DNA of 59,287 nt from Metabacillus litoralis (GCF_007994985.1 NZ_VOQF01000020.1:1-59287), one strand, 5' to 3'; positions 37,156-47,448 are shown, numbered from the stretch's first letter. Program-made: numbers and translations. Notes: generated from the sequence alone by a model not told the origin.

Positions 37156-39627
37156 ATGGAAAAAGTAGAAAGAAGGTTAATGGAACCAATTTCTGATTTT
37201 GGAATGGAAAAGACCCATCAAGCATTTAATCGGTTTTTTCACAAATTTTCAGCGAGATTACAGCTCATCCTCTTACATAAAGGACTTGTTTATGCTTTAA
37301 TTGGATTTTTATTAGGACGGGCTATTATCTTATCGGAAGTCTTGCCATTTGCACTTCCGTTTTTTGGAGCCGTTTTGTTAATGAAACGGGATAAAGCATT
37401 ATTAGCTGGATTATCACTGATTGCTGGTGGTATGTCACTATCAGTTGAAATATCACTTCTTATTACAATATCGATTATAGCGTTTATATTACTTAATCGA
37501 CTTTCATCTACATTTATTAAAGATCAAGTGAAGGTTTTGCCATTTGTAATTTTTACTACAGTAGCACTTACAAGAATCGGCTATTTTTATGTAATTAATT
37601 CATCATTAACAGTTTATGATTATATGATGGCAGGAATAGAATCAGGATTATCTTTTATATTAACGTTAATCTTTTTGCAAAGTATTCCATTAATATCAGC
37701 ACGTAAATATAAACAGTCACTAAAGATTGAAGAGATTATCTGTATTATGATTCTTTTAGCATCAGTAATGACCGGTCTTGTTGGAGTATCAATTCAAAAT
37801 CTTCAGTTAGAACATATTTTTTCAAGATATATCGTCTTATTATTTGCCTTTATTGGTGGATCTAGTATTGGGTGTACCGTGGGTGTTGTAACAGGATTAA
37901 TTTTAAGTTTAGCCAATGTTGGGAATTTATATCATATGAGCTTACTCGCCTTTTCAGGGCTTTTAGGAGGTCTTTTAAGAGAAGGACAAAAGCTAGGTAC
38001 AGCAATTGGATTATTAGTTGGATCTGTTTTGATTTCTCTGTATGGACAAGGTTCATCTGATTTAATGACAACCCTTATTGAATCAATGATCGCGATCGTT
38101 TTATTTTTACTAACACCTAAAGCAGTAACTGGAAGATTAGCTAAACATATTCCAGGTACAAATGAACATGCTCAGGAGCAACAGCAATATGTAAGGAAAA
38201 TCCGTGATGTGACAGCACATCGTGTTGACCAATTTTCACAGGTATTTCATGCTTTGTCCGAAAGCTTCGCAACGTTTTATGATAAAGATGAAACAAATGA
38301 TGAACAACGTGAAACTGATTTATTTTTAAGTAGCATTACTGAAAGTACTTGTCAGCATTGTTTTAAAAAAGAAAAGTGCTGGGTAGAGAACTTTGATAAA
38401 ACATATGATTTAATGCAGAACATTATGCATGAAAATAGACAAAATACGTATCAAAATAATATGAAATTAAAGAAGGAATTTGATCGTCATTGTTCAAAAT
38501 CTGCAAAAGTAGAAGAAGCCATTGAACAGGAAATAAATTATTTCCAAGCAAACCAAAAATTAAAGAAAGAAGTAAAAGAAAGTAGAAGACTTGTAGCTGA
38601 ACAATTATTAGGTGTTTCAAACGTAATGGAGGATCTTTCAAGGGAAATAAAAAGAGAAAGAGAAAATCACTTTGTACAAGAAGAACAGATCTTAGATGCA
38701 CTGCAGAATTTCGGTATTGAAATTGTTAATGTTGAGATCTATAGTCTTGAGCAGGGAAGTGTGGATATTGAGATGAGTATCCCATACTGCAATGGACATG
38801 GAGAATGTGAAAAAATAATAGCTCCAATGCTATCAGATATTTTAGATGAATCGATCATTGTTAAAACAGAAGAGTGCGCTAATTATCCTAATGGATACTG
38901 TCATGTTTCATTTGGATCTGCAAAGAAATATCGAATTGAAACTGGTGTTGCACATGCTGCAAAAGGTGGGGGATTAGTTTCTGGTGATAGCTATTCGATG
39001 ATAGAGTTAGGTCTTGGAAAATATGCAGTCGCGATTAGTGATGGAATGGGAAATGGGGTACGAGCTCATTTCGAAAGTAATGAAACGATAAAGCTGCTTC
39101 AAAAAATCCTTCAATCAGGAATTGAGGAAAAGGTCGCAATTAAAACGATAAACTCAATTTTATCCTTGAGAACAACAGATGAAATATTTTCAACGTTGGA
39201 CCTTGCAATTGTTGATCTACAAGATGGTAATAGCAAATTCTTGAAAATTGGATCAACACCTAGCTTTGTCAAACGAGGAGATAAAATAATTAGAATTCAA
39301 GCTAGTAATTTACCTATGGGGATTATAGATGATTTTGATGTAGATGTTGTTGGTGAAAAGTTGAAGGCTGGTGATCTGCTTATTATGATGAGTGACGGAA
39401 TATTTGAGGGTCCTAAACATGTTGAGAATTATGATTTGTGGATGAAGCGTAAAATTAGTGAAATTAAGACAGAGGATCCTCAGGAAGTTGCGGATTTAAT
39501 CATGGAAGAAGTCATTAGAACAAGATCTGGAAAAATAGAGGATGATATGACAGTAGTTGTTTCTGCAATCGAGCATAATACACCTAAATGGGCAAGTATC
39601 CCTGTGTCACCAAAGAAAATCAGCTAA
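37156..39627 (+). CDS. spoIIE: Stage II sporulation protein E, membrane PP2C phosphatase
   Basis: SpoIIE dephosphorylates SpoIIAA in the forespore, which frees sigma F, and also binds FtsZ at the polar septum. The 823-residue protein (B. subtilis 827) has a short cytoplasmic N terminus, about ten membrane segments between residues 45 and 325, and a central oligomerisation region (330-590) with a helical coiled stretch. The C-terminal PP2C-type phosphatase (590-815) shows AISDGMGNG near 627-635 and MMSDGIFEG near 745-753 with metal-binding Asp. ATG 37156 follows TGGGGG. The promoter has the Spo0A layout. Confidence 0.97.
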   Translation: MEKVERRLMEPISDFGMEKTHQAFNRFFHKFSARLQLILLHKGLVYALIGFLLGRAIILSEVLPFALPFFGAVLLMKRDKALLAGLSLIAGGMSLSVEISLLITISIIAFILLNRLSSTFIKDQVKVLPFVIFTTVALTRIGYFYVINSSLTVYDYMMAGIESGLSFILTLIFLQSIPLISARKYKQSLKIEEIICIMILLASVMTGLVGVSIQNLQLEHIFSRYIVLLFAFIGGSSIGCTVGVVTGLILSLANVGNLYHMSLLAFSGLLGGLLREGQKLGTAIGLLVGSVLISLYGQGSSDLMTTLIESMIAIVLFLLTPKAVTGRLAKHIPGTNEHAQEQQQYVRKIRDVTAHRVDQFSQVFHALSESFATFYDKDETNDEQRETDLFLSSITESTCQHCFKKEKCWVENFDKTYDLMQNIMHENRQNTYQNNMKLKKEFDRHCSKSAKVEEAIEQEINYFQANQKLKKEVKESRRLVAEQLLGVSNVMEDLSREIKRERENHFVQEEQILDALQNFGIEIVNVEIYSLEQGSVDIEMSIPYCNGHGECEKIIAPMLSDILDESIIVKTEECANYPNGYCHVSFGSAKKYRIETGVAHAAKGGGLVSGDSYSMIELGLGKYAVAISDGMGNGVRAHFESNETIKLLQKILQSGIEEKVAIKTINSILSLRTTDEIFSTLDLAIVDLQDGNSKFLKIGSTPSFVKRGDKIIRIQASNLPMGIIDDFDVDVVGEKLKAGDLLIMMSDGIFEGPKHVENYDLWMKRKISEIKTEDPQEVADLIMEEVIRTRSGKIEDDMTVVVSAIEHNTPKWASIPVSPKKIS

Positions 39628-39794
39628 AAATTTGAATGTATAATTTACCCTTCTTTTGGAGATGAATGATAATAATATTTTTAGAAAACTAATGTCTTTT
39701 CGCTAGACATTATATCAAGAGCTATTGTTGATTATCGTTTATGACAAAGGGAAAGCAAAGAGATTTATAGATCTCTATAGGAGGGTAATTAAGT

Positions 39795-40532
39795 ATGGAG
39801 AAGGGTCATTTAAAACAAATCTTATTAATTACTGATGGTTACTCAAATCAAGGGGAAGATCCAATCGCAATGGCGGCATTGGCTCAGGAACAAGGAATTA
39901 CTGTAAATGTAATTGGTATTATGGAAGAAAATGTGATAGATCAGGAATCTATGAGAGAAATTGAAGGTATAGCAATGTCTGGTGGCGGTGTTCACCAAAT
40001 TGTTTATGCTCATCAATTGTCACAAACAGTTCAGCATGTAACTAGGAAAGCAATGACACAAACTTTGCAAGGTGTTGTGAATAAAGAGCTACAGCAAATT
40101 CTTGGGAAAAGTACATCTCTAGAAGAATTACCTCCAGAAAAGCGTGGAGAAGTTATGGAGGTTGTTGACGAACTTGGTGAAACCGTAAGTATGGAAATAC
40201 TTATTCTAGTTGATACAAGTGCTAGTATGAAGCCAAAACTTCCAACAGTTAAAGAATCACTTCTGGATTTATCAATTAGTCTTAATTCCAGGATGGGTAA
40301 GAACTTATTCTCAGTATCAGTATTTCCTGGGAAAAAGAATGAGGTGGAAAAGGTTCTTGATTGGACACCGAAGCTTGAATCGTTATCTTCTATATTTCCA
40401 AAATTATCTACTGGTGGTATAACACCAACTGGTCCGGCGATAAGAGAAGCTATTCAACATTTTAAAAAGAAGCGGTCTTTAAAGAACTTATTAAGAAGTG
40501 AAGAAGAATACTATGATGAACCAGGCATGTAA
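39795..40532 (+). CDS. yabS: von Willebrand factor A domain protein YabS
   Basis: A 245-residue protein, the same length as B. subtilis YabS, with two vWA-like regions. ILLITDGYSNQGEDPI near the N terminus and ILILVDTSASMKPKLPTVKE near 136-155 give a metal-ion-dependent adhesion site (DTSAS, later GGITPTGPA). Function is unknown. It always neighbours the kinase yabT, which it overlaps here by 20 bases (40513-40532), hinting that the two act together, probably in sporulation. ATG 39795 follows AGGAGGG. Confidence 0.88.
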   Translation: MEKGHLKQILLITDGYSNQGEDPIAMAALAQEQGITVNVIGIMEENVIDQESMREIEGIAMSGGGVHQIVYAHQLSQTVQHVTRKAMTQTLQGVVNKELQQILGKSTSLEELPPEKRGEVMEVVDELGETVSMEILILVDTSASMKPKLPTVKESLLDLSISLNSRMGKNLFSVSVFPGKKNEVEKVLDWTPKLESLSSIFPKLSTGGITPTGPAIREAIQHFKKKRSLKNLLRSEEEYYDEPGM

Positions 40533-41535
40533 TTTTTCTCCAGGATCTAGAATAATCGGTAAGTGGAATGGTAAAGCCTATATCATTATTAGGCTGCTTG
40601 GCCAAGGTGCTACTGGTAATGTTTATTTAGCTGACAGTGGAGGCAGAGAAGTTGCTGTCAAGCTCAGTGAAAACAGTATGGCAATTACATCTGAGGTAAA
40701 TGTCTTAAAGCATTTCTCGAAGGTCCAAGGTACTTCTCTTGGGCCTTCTTTGTTAGATGTGGACGATTGGAAATCTGGATCGCAAAAAATGATCTCATTT
40801 TATGTTATGGAATATATTCAAGGAAAAACTCTTCTCGATTTTATAAATGAGAGAGGTATAGAGTGGACAGATGTATTAGTATTGCAGCTTTTATCTAACT
40901 TAGAAAAGCTTCATCAACAAGGGTGGATCTTTGGTGACTTAAAGCCAGATAATTTAATCATCTCAGGTCCTCCTCCTAAGATAAGATGTATAGATGTTGG
41001 TGGTACAACACAACAAGGAAGAGCGATAAAAGAATTTACCGAGTTTTTTGATCGAGGGTATTGGGGGTTAGGCTCAAGGCGTGCTGAACCGACTTATGAT
41101 TTGTTTTCGGTAGCTATGATCATCATCAATGCTGCATACCCTAAGCGATTTTCAAGAAAGAGTGATGGAGAAGGGGAAAACCAATTATTAGCAGTTATTC
41201 AACAGCATCCATTTTTGCTAAAGCATAGAGAGGTTTTGAGAAAAGCAATTTTGGGGAATTATAATAGTGCAAGTGAAATGAAAAATGATTTTATAGATTT
41301 ATTATCTGAAAAAACAAAGCAGCCAGCTACAAATCAACAAACTTATAAAACAAAAGTTCCAAAGCAAACACAAGCAAATAGAACTCAACACAAGCAGCAA
41401 CGTGCCAGTACGTCTAGAAATCAAGTGAAGAAAAAGAAGAAACTAAAGAAGACAAGTGGTTTTGTAGAGACACTCATTATTTTAATAAGTGTGTTCTTAA
41501 TTTATTCGTTATATGTTTATCATATTTTGTTATAA
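40513..41535 (+). CDS. yabT: Hanks-type Ser/Thr protein kinase YabT
   Basis: YabT is a membrane-anchored kinase active in sporulation; in B. subtilis it phosphorylates RecA on DNA contact. The 340-residue protein has the glycine loop LGQGATGNVYL near 29-39, the VAIK-type lysine in REVAVKLS, IFGDLKPDNLII for the catalytic loop (His-Arg of HRD replaced by Phe-Gly) and CIDVGG for the DFG site. A basic stretch KKKKKLKK (about 307-314) and a C-terminal membrane segment (TLIILISVFLIYSLYVYHIL) follow. Start ATG 40513 is uncertain; GTG 40498 and ATG 40516 are alternatives. Confidence 0.9.
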   Translation: MMNQACNFSPGSRIIGKWNGKAYIIIRLLGQGATGNVYLADSGGREVAVKLSENSMAITSEVNVLKHFSKVQGTSLGPSLLDVDDWKSGSQKMISFYVMEYIQGKTLLDFINERGIEWTDVLVLQLLSNLEKLHQQGWIFGDLKPDNLIISGPPPKIRCIDVGGTTQQGRAIKEFTEFFDRGYWGLGSRRAEPTYDLFSVAMIIINAAYPKRFSRKSDGEGENQLLAVIQQHPFLLKHREVLRKAILGNYNSASEMKNDFIDLLSEKTKQPATNQQTYKTKVPKQTQANRTQHKQQRASTSRNQVKKKKKLKKTSGFVETLIILISVFLIYSLYVYHILL

Positions 41536-41681
41536 ACGCGGACCTATAGATGATACTCAAATAGCTACTAAGTTGTAAATTTGTTTAATGTGTGAACGGC
41601 TCCCTTCTTCTTTGTTGTTCTTTATCATTTAATGGTAGGATAGAGTTATATCGTAACTATAGTCAAAAAGAGGGGAAAAAG

Positions 41682-43061
41682 TTGAGAGATGTTTATACCC
41701 TTATAAAAAAACAAGAATTACTAGAAGAAGATTCAACAGTTGTTGTTGGTGTATCCGGAGGGCCTGATTCATTGGCATTGTTACATATGCTAATTTGTTT
41801 AAAAGAGAAAATGAACCTCAAAATTATAGCTGCACATATGGATCATATGTTTAGAGGTGAAGAGTCAAAGGCAGAAATGGAATTTGTTATTGATTTTTGT
41901 GAGAAACACAATATTGCTTCAGAAGCAAAACAAGTTGATGTTAGCTCGTATGCTATGAAAAATAAGAAAAACAAACAAGTAGCTGCCAGAGAGTGTCGAT
42001 ATCTCTTTTATAAAGAAATATTAGATAAACATCATTCTAAGACTTTAGCTCTTGGACATCATGGTGATGATCAAGTAGAAACAATCTTAATGAGATTAGT
42101 AAGAGGAAATACTGGAGAAGCTCTTGCTGGAATTAAAGTGAAGAGGCCGTTTCATAATGGAATTATTATTAGACCCTTACTTAGAACGACAAAAGAGAAT
42201 ATCCTTTTATATTGTAAAGAGAACAATCTAAATCCTAGATTTGATTCTAGTAATGAAAAATCAGATTATACGAGAAATCGATTTAGAAAAACTGTTTTGC
42301 CATTTTTAAAGAGTGAAAATCCACAGGTACATGAAAAGTTTCAAAATTTTAGTGAAACCTTTCTAGAGGATGAAACGTATTTACAGGTATTAACTCAGCA
42401 ACAAATGAATAAAGTATTCAAAAGGCAAGATTTGTCGGCTGTGGAAATTGATATCAAGAGGTTTTTAAACCTACCTTTACCTTTACAAAGAAGAGGGATT
42501 AAACTAATATTAAACTATCTATATGTAAATATTCCATCTTCCCTTTCTTCTATACATATTGAGAGCATACAGACATTGCTCTCACAAGAACATCCTTCAG
42601 GTTCACTTGATTATCCAGGCGGACTTAAAGTGATTAAATCATATACTACCTGTTTGTTTACTTTTGAGCATACTGAATTGGAGAAATATCGTATTGAATT
42701 AGAAATTCCATCTAGTGTTACACTTCCAAATGGTTTTATCATTTCGTGTAACGTGACTAGAGAGATTCCTATACATAGAGGAAATGACACTTTTTTAATG
42801 AGTTATGAAGCGATATCAACACCTCTTATCATTCGGCCAAGAGAACAGGGAGATAAAATGAAATTGAAAGGCATGAACGGAAGGAAAAAGGTAAAAGATA
42901 TATTTATTGATGAAAAGATACCATTACATAGCCGACATGCATGGCCAATAGTAGAGGATGGGAATGGAAATATCCTTTGGGTTCCTGGTTTGAAAAAATC
43001 AAAATTTGAAGAAGAGGGAATACATAAGGGTGAATTTGTCATATTACATGTTAGGGTTTAA
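41682..43061 (+). CDS. tilS: tRNA(Ile)-lysidine synthase
   Basis: TilS converts C34 of tRNA-Ile(CAU) to lysidine using ATP and lysine, which lets it read AUA codons. The 459-residue protein has the PP-loop [15 protein letters not shown] near residues 22-36, [13 protein letters not shown] near 53-65 and [17 protein letters not shown] near 123-139, with the C-terminal TilS domain ([13 protein letters not shown] [18 protein letters not shown]). TTG 41682 is chosen for its AGAGGGG site and because it fits homologues. hprT follows after 22 bases. Confidence 0.95.
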   Translation: MRDVYTLIKKQELLEEDSTVVVGVSGGPDSLALLHMLICLKEKMNLKIIAAHMDHMFRGEESKAEMEFVIDFCEKHNIASEAKQVDVSSYAMKNKKNKQVAARECRYLFYKEILDKHHSKTLALGHHGDDQVETILMRLVRGNTGEALAGIKVKRPFHNGIIIRPLLRTTKENILLYCKENNLNPRFDSSNEKSDYTRNRFRKTVLPFLKSENPQVHEKFQNFSETFLEDETYLQVLTQQQMNKVFKRQDLSAVEIDIKRFLNLPLPLQRRGIKLILNYLYVNIPSSLSSIHIESIQTLLSQEHPSGSLDYPGGLKVIKSYTTCLFTFEHTELEKYRIELEIPSSVTLPNGFIISCNVTREIPIHRGNDTFLMSYEAISTPLIIRPREQGDKMKLKGMNGRKKVKDIFIDEKIPLHSRHAWPIVEDGNGNILWVPGLKKSKFEEEGIHKGEFVILHVRV

Positions 43062-43083
43062 ATCTTCTAGGGGGCACACTTTA

Positions 43084-43623
43084 ATGAGACAAGATATTGA
43101 AGAAATTTTAGTTACCACAGACCAAATTAATGAAAAAGTTAAAGAGTTAGGAAAAGCTTTAACTGAAGAGTACCAAGATCGCTTTCCTCTGGCGATTGGT
43201 GTTTTAAAAGGTGCAATGCCGTTTATGGGTGATCTTTTAAAAAACATCGATACATATTTAGAAATGGATTTTATGGATGTTTCTAGTTATGGTACTTCTA
43301 CAGTTTCTTCTGGAGAGGTAAAGATTCTTAAAGATCTGGATACTTCTGTAGAGGGTAGGGATATCTTGATTATTGAAGATATCATTGATAGTGGTTTAAC
43401 ATTGAGCTATTTAGTAAAGTTATTCCGTTATCGTAAAGCAAAATCAATTAAGATTGTTACACTGTTAGACAAACCAACAGGTAGAAAGGCTGATATTCAA
43501 GCCGATTATGTAGGCTTTGAAGTACCAGATGCATTTGTGGTTGGTTATGGATTAGATTACATTGAAAAATATCGTAATCTTCCTTATATTGGCGTGCTTA
43601 AACCAGAGATTTATCAAAAATAA
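43084..43623 (+). CDS. hprT: Hypoxanthine-guanine phosphoribosyltransferase
   Basis: HprT salvages hypoxanthine and guanine to IMP and GMP with PRPP. The 179-residue protein shows [12 protein letters not shown] near residues 40-51, the PRPP loop [18 protein letters not shown] near 97-114 and [17 protein letters not shown] near 143-159. ATG 43084 matches the family start. In B. subtilis the gene is essential with tilS as a pair, and it is a target of ppGpp control. A 84 bp gap leads to ftsH. Confidence 0.96.
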   Translation: MRQDIEEILVTTDQINEKVKELGKALTEEYQDRFPLAIGVLKGAMPFMGDLLKNIDTYLEMDFMDVSSYGTSTVSSGEVKILKDLDTSVEGRDILIIEDIIDSGLTLSYLVKLFRYRKAKSIKIVTLLDKPTGRKADIQADYVGFEVPDAFVVGYGLDYIEKYRNLPYIGVLKPEIYQK

Positions 43624-43640
43624 TCTCTACAGCTAATTTG

Positions 43641-43670
43641 TTGTGTTACCATGATTTTCTATGGTACTAT
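43641..43670 (+). promoter_or_regulatory. Possible ftsH promoter
   Basis: TTGTGT (43641-43646) and TACTAT (43665-43670) with 18 bp between them. The match is moderate. Confidence 0.4.
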
Positions 43671-43707
43671 TTAAAATAGTCGTGTTTACTGTGGGAGGAG
43701 GTAAGGA

Positions 43708-45648
43708 ATGAATCGGATCTTCCGTAATACCATATTTTATTTACTTATATTTTTAGTCATTATTGGGGTAGTTAGCTTCTTTACAGGTGCTAATCCTAAA
43801 ACGGAGCAAATCACTTACAATAAGTTCATTTCTGACTTAGATAATGGGAATGTAACTGAAATGACGGTCCAGCCAGTTCGAGGTGTATTTGAAGTTCGAG
43901 GTAAAATGAAAGGTTATGCAGAAGATGAGACCTTTTTAACATATATACCAACTGAACAAGGACTAAATCGTGTTGATCAAGCAGCTGAAGCAAATAATGT
44001 AGCTGAACTAGATGTTGCTCCAGCAGAAGAAGCAAGTGGATGGGTGACTTTCTTTACATCAATCATTCCATTCGTTATCATCTTTATTTTATTCTTCTTC
44101 TTACTTAACCAAGCTCAAGGCGGCGGTGGAGGCCGTGTAATGAATTTTGGTAAAAGTAAAGCTAAGCTTTACAGTGAGGAAAAGAAAAAGGTTAAATTTA
44201 AGGATGTAGCAGGTGCTGATGAAGAAAAGCAAGAGCTTGTAGAGGTTGTTGAATTCTTAAAAGATCCTCGTAAGTTTGCTGAATTAGGTGCAAGAATTCC
44301 TAAAGGTGTCTTACTAGTTGGACCTCCAGGTACTGGTAAAACTTTACTTGCGAGAGCTGTAGCTGGTGAAGCAGGAGTACCATTCTTCTCAATCAGTGGT
44401 TCTGATTTCGTTGAAATGTTTGTCGGTGTTGGTGCGTCGCGTGTTCGTGATTTATTCGAGAATGCGAAAAAGAACGCTCCATGTATTATCTTTATTGATG
44501 AAATTGATGCAGTTGGTAGACAACGTGGTGCTGGTTTAGGTGGAGGTCACGATGAGCGTGAACAAACTCTTAATCAATTACTCGTAGAAATGGACGGCTT
44601 TGGAGCAAACGAAGGTATTATCATCATCGCAGCTACAAATAGACCTGATATTCTAGATCCGGCATTATTACGTCCAGGACGTTTTGATCGCCAAATTACA
44701 GTTGATCGTCCAGATGTAATTGGACGTGAAGCAGTACTTAAAGTGCATGCACGTAATAAGCCTTTAGATGAATCAGTAGATTTAAAAGCTATTGCAGCGC
44801 GTACTCCAGGTTTTTCTGGTGCAGATTTAGAAAACTTATTAAATGAAGCGGCGCTTGTAGCAGCTAGACAAGATAAGAAGAAGATTGATAACACTGACCT
44901 TGATGAAGCAACAGATCGTGTTATTGCGGGACCTGCTAAGAAAAGTCGAGTTATTTCTAAGAAAGAACGAAATATTGTTGCTTATCACGAAGCAGGCCAT
45001 GTTATTATTGGTGTCATTTTAGATGAAGCTGATATGGTCCATAAGGTTACGATTGTACCTCGTGGTCAAGCCGGTGGTTACGCAGTAATGCTTCCTAAAG
45101 AAGATCGTTACTTTATGACAAAACCAGAATTGCTTGATAAAATCACAGGCTTACTCGGTGGTCGTGTTGCAGAGGAAATTGTCTTCGGTGAAGCAAGTAC
45201 TGGAGCTCATAATGACTTCCAAAGAGCTACAGGAATCGCAAGAAAAATGGTTACTGAGTATGGTATGAGTGAAAAGCTTGGACCATTACAATTCGGTCAA
45301 GCACAAGGTGGTCAAGTGTTCCTAGGTCGTGACATCCATAATGAGCAAAACTATAGTGATGCAATTGCTCATGAAATTGATATGGAAATTCAACGCTTTA
45401 TTAAAGAAAGCTACGAACGAGCACGCGTGATTATTACTGAAAATCGTGAAAAACTTGAGTTAATTGCTCAAACCTTATTAGATGTTGAAACACTTGATGC
45501 AGCTCAAATAGCGAGCCTTGTTGAAAAAGGTAAACTACCAGAAAGACCAGTAATTGTTGAAAGTAAAAAAGAAACTGAAGATCAATCTGAAGATGTGAAG
45601 GTTAATATTCAATCTAAAAAAGAAGATGACTCTTCAGAAAAAGAATAA
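43708..45648 (+). CDS. ftsH: ATP-dependent membrane zinc protease FtsH
   Basis: FtsH degrades misassembled membrane proteins and regulators such as Spo0E, and is needed for sporulation and stress survival. The 646-residue protein has two membrane segments (about 7-25 and 111-133), and a Gly-rich linker. The AAA domain shows Walker A GPPGTGKT near 205-212, Walker [12 protein letters not shown] near 258-268 and second region of homology [19 protein letters not shown]. The protease HEAGH is near 427-431. The tail is Glu/Lys rich. ATG 43708 follows GGGAGGAGG. A terminator follows. Confidence 0.97.
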   Translation: MNRIFRNTIFYLLIFLVIIGVVSFFTGANPKTEQITYNKFISDLDNGNVTEMTVQPVRGVFEVRGKMKGYAEDETFLTYIPTEQGLNRVDQAAEANNVAELDVAPAEEASGWVTFFTSIIPFVIIFILFFFLLNQAQGGGGGRVMNFGKSKAKLYSEEKKKVKFKDVAGADEEKQELVEVVEFLKDPRKFAELGARIPKGVLLVGPPGTGKTLLARAVAGEAGVPFFSISGSDFVEMFVGVGASRVRDLFENAKKNAPCIIFIDEIDAVGRQRGAGLGGGHDEREQTLNQLLVEMDGFGANEGIIIIAATNRPDILDPALLRPGRFDRQITVDRPDVIGREAVLKVHARNKPLDESVDLKAIAARTPGFSGADLENLLNEAALVAARQDKKKIDNTDLDEATDRVIAGPAKKSRVISKKERNIVAYHEAGHVIIGVILDEADMVHKVTIVPRGQAGGYAVMLPKEDRYFMTKPELLDKITGLLGGRVAEEIVFGEASTGAHNDFQRATGIARKMVTEYGMSEKLGPLQFGQAQGGQVFLGRDIHNEQNYSDAIAHEIDMEIQRFIKESYERARVIITENREKLELIAQTLLDVETLDAAQIASLVEKGKLPERPVIVESKKETEDQSEDVKVNIQSKKEDDSSEKE

Positions 45649-45653
45649 ATAGT

Positions 45654-45692
45654 AAAAGGTCAATGATTTCTATGTAAATCATTGACCTTTTT
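45654..45692 (+). terminator. Terminator of ftsH
   Basis: AAAAGGTCAATGATTT and AAATCATTGACCTTTT pair around six bases. Confidence 0.9.
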
Positions 45693-45931
45693 TATATGTT
45701 AATGTTTTAGCCTTTTCCTCAAATCAAGGCTTTCATTCTAAAAGCAAGTCAAAGAATGGGATGATTGAAGACTTTACGCATTAGAGAAGTTTATTAACAA
45801 TAAGATATCCTCTTGAGGAATTACTAGAGTGGAAAGACTTATATTGCTAAGGCACTTTAAGGGACGTAGCAGTTTGAAGGTATGATTATAATGTTAACCA
45901 GAAAGAAAATACGCAAGGAAACAAACAAGAA

Positions 45932-45977
45932 ATAATGACTGAGAGAAAGTTTGCTTTCGTTCAGTCATTATTTTTTA
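45932..45977 (+). terminator. Orphan terminator-like hairpin in the ftsH-chr gap
   Basis: AATAATGACTGA... pairs with ...TTCAGTCATTATT through about 19 bp with two mismatches around TTTG, followed by TTTTT. It is about 240 bases past the ftsH terminator, and no gene ends at it. It may close an untranslated transcript. The 45693-45931 stretch has no convincing ORF. Confidence 0.6.
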
Positions 45978-46067
45978 CGCTATTATATGAATAAAAGACA
46001 CCACAAGTTTTTACATGGTTATTTACTTCAAGTTGTAAAAAACAACAAACGAAATCATAATTAGTAA

Positions 46068-46228
46068 AGGCTATCTTCGAAAATTTTGTTACTTTTAGAA
46101 GCTTAATGTAAACAGCACTGTATATAGTCTGGTGGCATCTTTTCTTCTTAGAATAGTTATATACAATAAAACGATTATTTTTAACATGCTATTAGGTAGA
46201 TTAACAACATTCTTTCAGAAAAGAGCCT
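46068..46228. mobile_element. MITE-like repeat, copy 3
   Basis: Left end AGGCTATCTTCG then TTTTGTTACTTTTA; right end on the other strand AGGCTCTTTTCTGAAAGAAT. The interior has AACAGCACTGTATATAGTCT and GGTGGCATCTTTTCTTCTTA. It lies 73 bases before the chr pair. Confidence 0.75.
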
Positions 46229-46301
46229 TAGAAAAAAGAGGGGAAATAAAATTTTGAAAGTCAATAATTCTTAAAAAGTCTAATAACGAAAGGTGACATA
46301 G

Positions 46302-46865
46302 ATGAAACACTTACAGATTTTTCTAGCGTTTTTTCGTGTTGGAATGCTTGGGTATGGTGGTGGACCATCGTCAATCCCTCTGGTACATAAAGAAGTGGTT
46401 GATAAATATAAATGGATGAATGATGATGAGTTTGCAGATGTGTTAGCTCTTGGAAACACACTACCAGGACCCATTGCAACCAAGATGGCGGGTTATATTG
46501 GGTACCGTGTTGCTGGAGTTTTAGGGTTGATAAACGCAACGTTATCGACAATTATACCGACAATTATATTAATGATTGTTTTATTATCAACGATCACTTC
46601 TATTAAAGAGTATCCTTGGGTACAGGGGATGACAGCTGCAGTTGTCCCAGTAGTTGGGGTCATGTTAGCTACGTTAACTTGGGACTTTTACAAAAAGTCA
46701 CGGCAATCTTTAGGGTGGATTAAAGCCTTAGCATTCATATGTTGTAGTTTTTTATTAATGGAGATTTTTGGGTTGCACCCGGCAATTTTAATTGGGGTAT
46801 TGTTGCTCGTGGCAGTCCTAAAAAATGACAAAGATCGCCATTCTGAAAGGGGGGATGCTTCGTGA
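46302..46865 (+). CDS. Short-chain chromate transporter, ChrA family, first subunit
   Basis: A 187-residue membrane protein, equal to one half of a full ChrA (CHR family). The signature FFRVGMLGYGGGPSSIPLV is near residues 6-24, then ALGNTLPGPIATKMAGYIGY near 50-69. About six hydrophobic segments are visible. Paired short CHR proteins export chromate in some Bacillus; whether these act on chromate or another anion is not shown by sequence. ATG 46302 follows AAAGGTG. It overlaps the second gene by four bases. The pair stands between ftsH and coaX, which are adjacent in B. subtilis. Confidence 0.88.
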   Translation: MKHLQIFLAFFRVGMLGYGGGPSSIPLVHKEVVDKYKWMNDDEFADVLALGNTLPGPIATKMAGYIGYRVAGVLGLINATLSTIIPTIILMIVLLSTITSIKEYPWVQGMTAAVVPVVGVMLATLTWDFYKKSRQSLGWIKALAFICCSFLLMEIFGLHPAILIGVLLLVAVLKNDKDRHSERGDAS

Positions 46866-47392
46866 TTTATTGGGAGATCTTCCTTGCCTTTTTTATCCCA
46901 GGGATTTTAGGATACGGAGGAGGCCCGGCTTCCATCCCACTAGTAGAGAATGAGGTAGTCGACCGGTATGGATGGATGAATGTAAGTGAATTTAGTGAGG
47001 TTCTAGCATTGGGTAATGCTTTACCAGGACCAATCGCTACGAAGATGGCAGGATACATAGGCTATCAGCAAGGGGGAGTGCTAGGAAGTTTAGTTGGTAT
47101 TTTTGCAACGGTTGCTCCTTCACTTATTTTGATGATCGTTCTATTAGGATTTCTATATAAGTATAAAGATTCTCCAAAAGTAAAAAGAATGACGACCTTC
47201 ATTCGACCAACCATTGCAGTATTATTGGGTATGATGGCATTTAGCTTCTTCTTTACTTCGTATGAAGATACAGGAATTTGGCAATCACTTATTTTAATTA
47301 CTGCTAGTTTTTTATTGCTAGAGAAATTAAAGGTACATCCAGCTCTCGTAATTGTAGGAGCTATGGGATATGGAGCGTTTTTCCTAGGGTAA
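46862..47392 (+). CDS. Short-chain chromate transporter, ChrA family, second subunit
   Basis: A 176-residue partner of the preceding protein, repeating the signature FFIPGILGYGGGPASIPLV near residues 6-24 and ALGNALPGPIATKMAGYIGY near 51-70. The two are homologous halves that probably assemble as an antiparallel pair in the membrane. GTG 46862 follows AAGGGGGG and overlaps the upstream stop. A terminator follows, so the pair is a self-contained two-gene unit; the A/T composition does not stand out. Confidence 0.88.
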   Translation: MIYWEIFLAFFIPGILGYGGGPASIPLVENEVVDRYGWMNVSEFSEVLALGNALPGPIATKMAGYIGYQQGGVLGSLVGIFATVAPSLILMIVLLGFLYKYKDSPKVKRMTTFIRPTIAVLLGMMAFSFFFTSYEDTGIWQSLILITASFLLLEKLKVHPALVIVGAMGYGAFFLG

Positions 47393-47419
47393 ATCTAGAG
47401 TGTTTCAACCAAAGAAGAG

Positions 47420-47448
47420 AAAAGACTCGTATCATCCGAGTCTTTTTT
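47420..47448 (+). terminator. Terminator of the chr pair
   Basis: AAAAGACTCG and CGAGTCTTTT pair around seven bases, followed by T residues. Confidence 0.85.

Noticed and set aside
45860-45935. Small ORF (about 17 codons) beginning near 45883 before the orphan terminator
   Set aside because: It is short and Lys-rich with no recognisable family. TATAAT overlaps its start but no -35 is well placed, so I did not call a gene.
46261-46551. Minus-strand ORFs opposite the chr genes
   Set aside because: They are shadows of well-supported ChrA-type proteins and show no family features.
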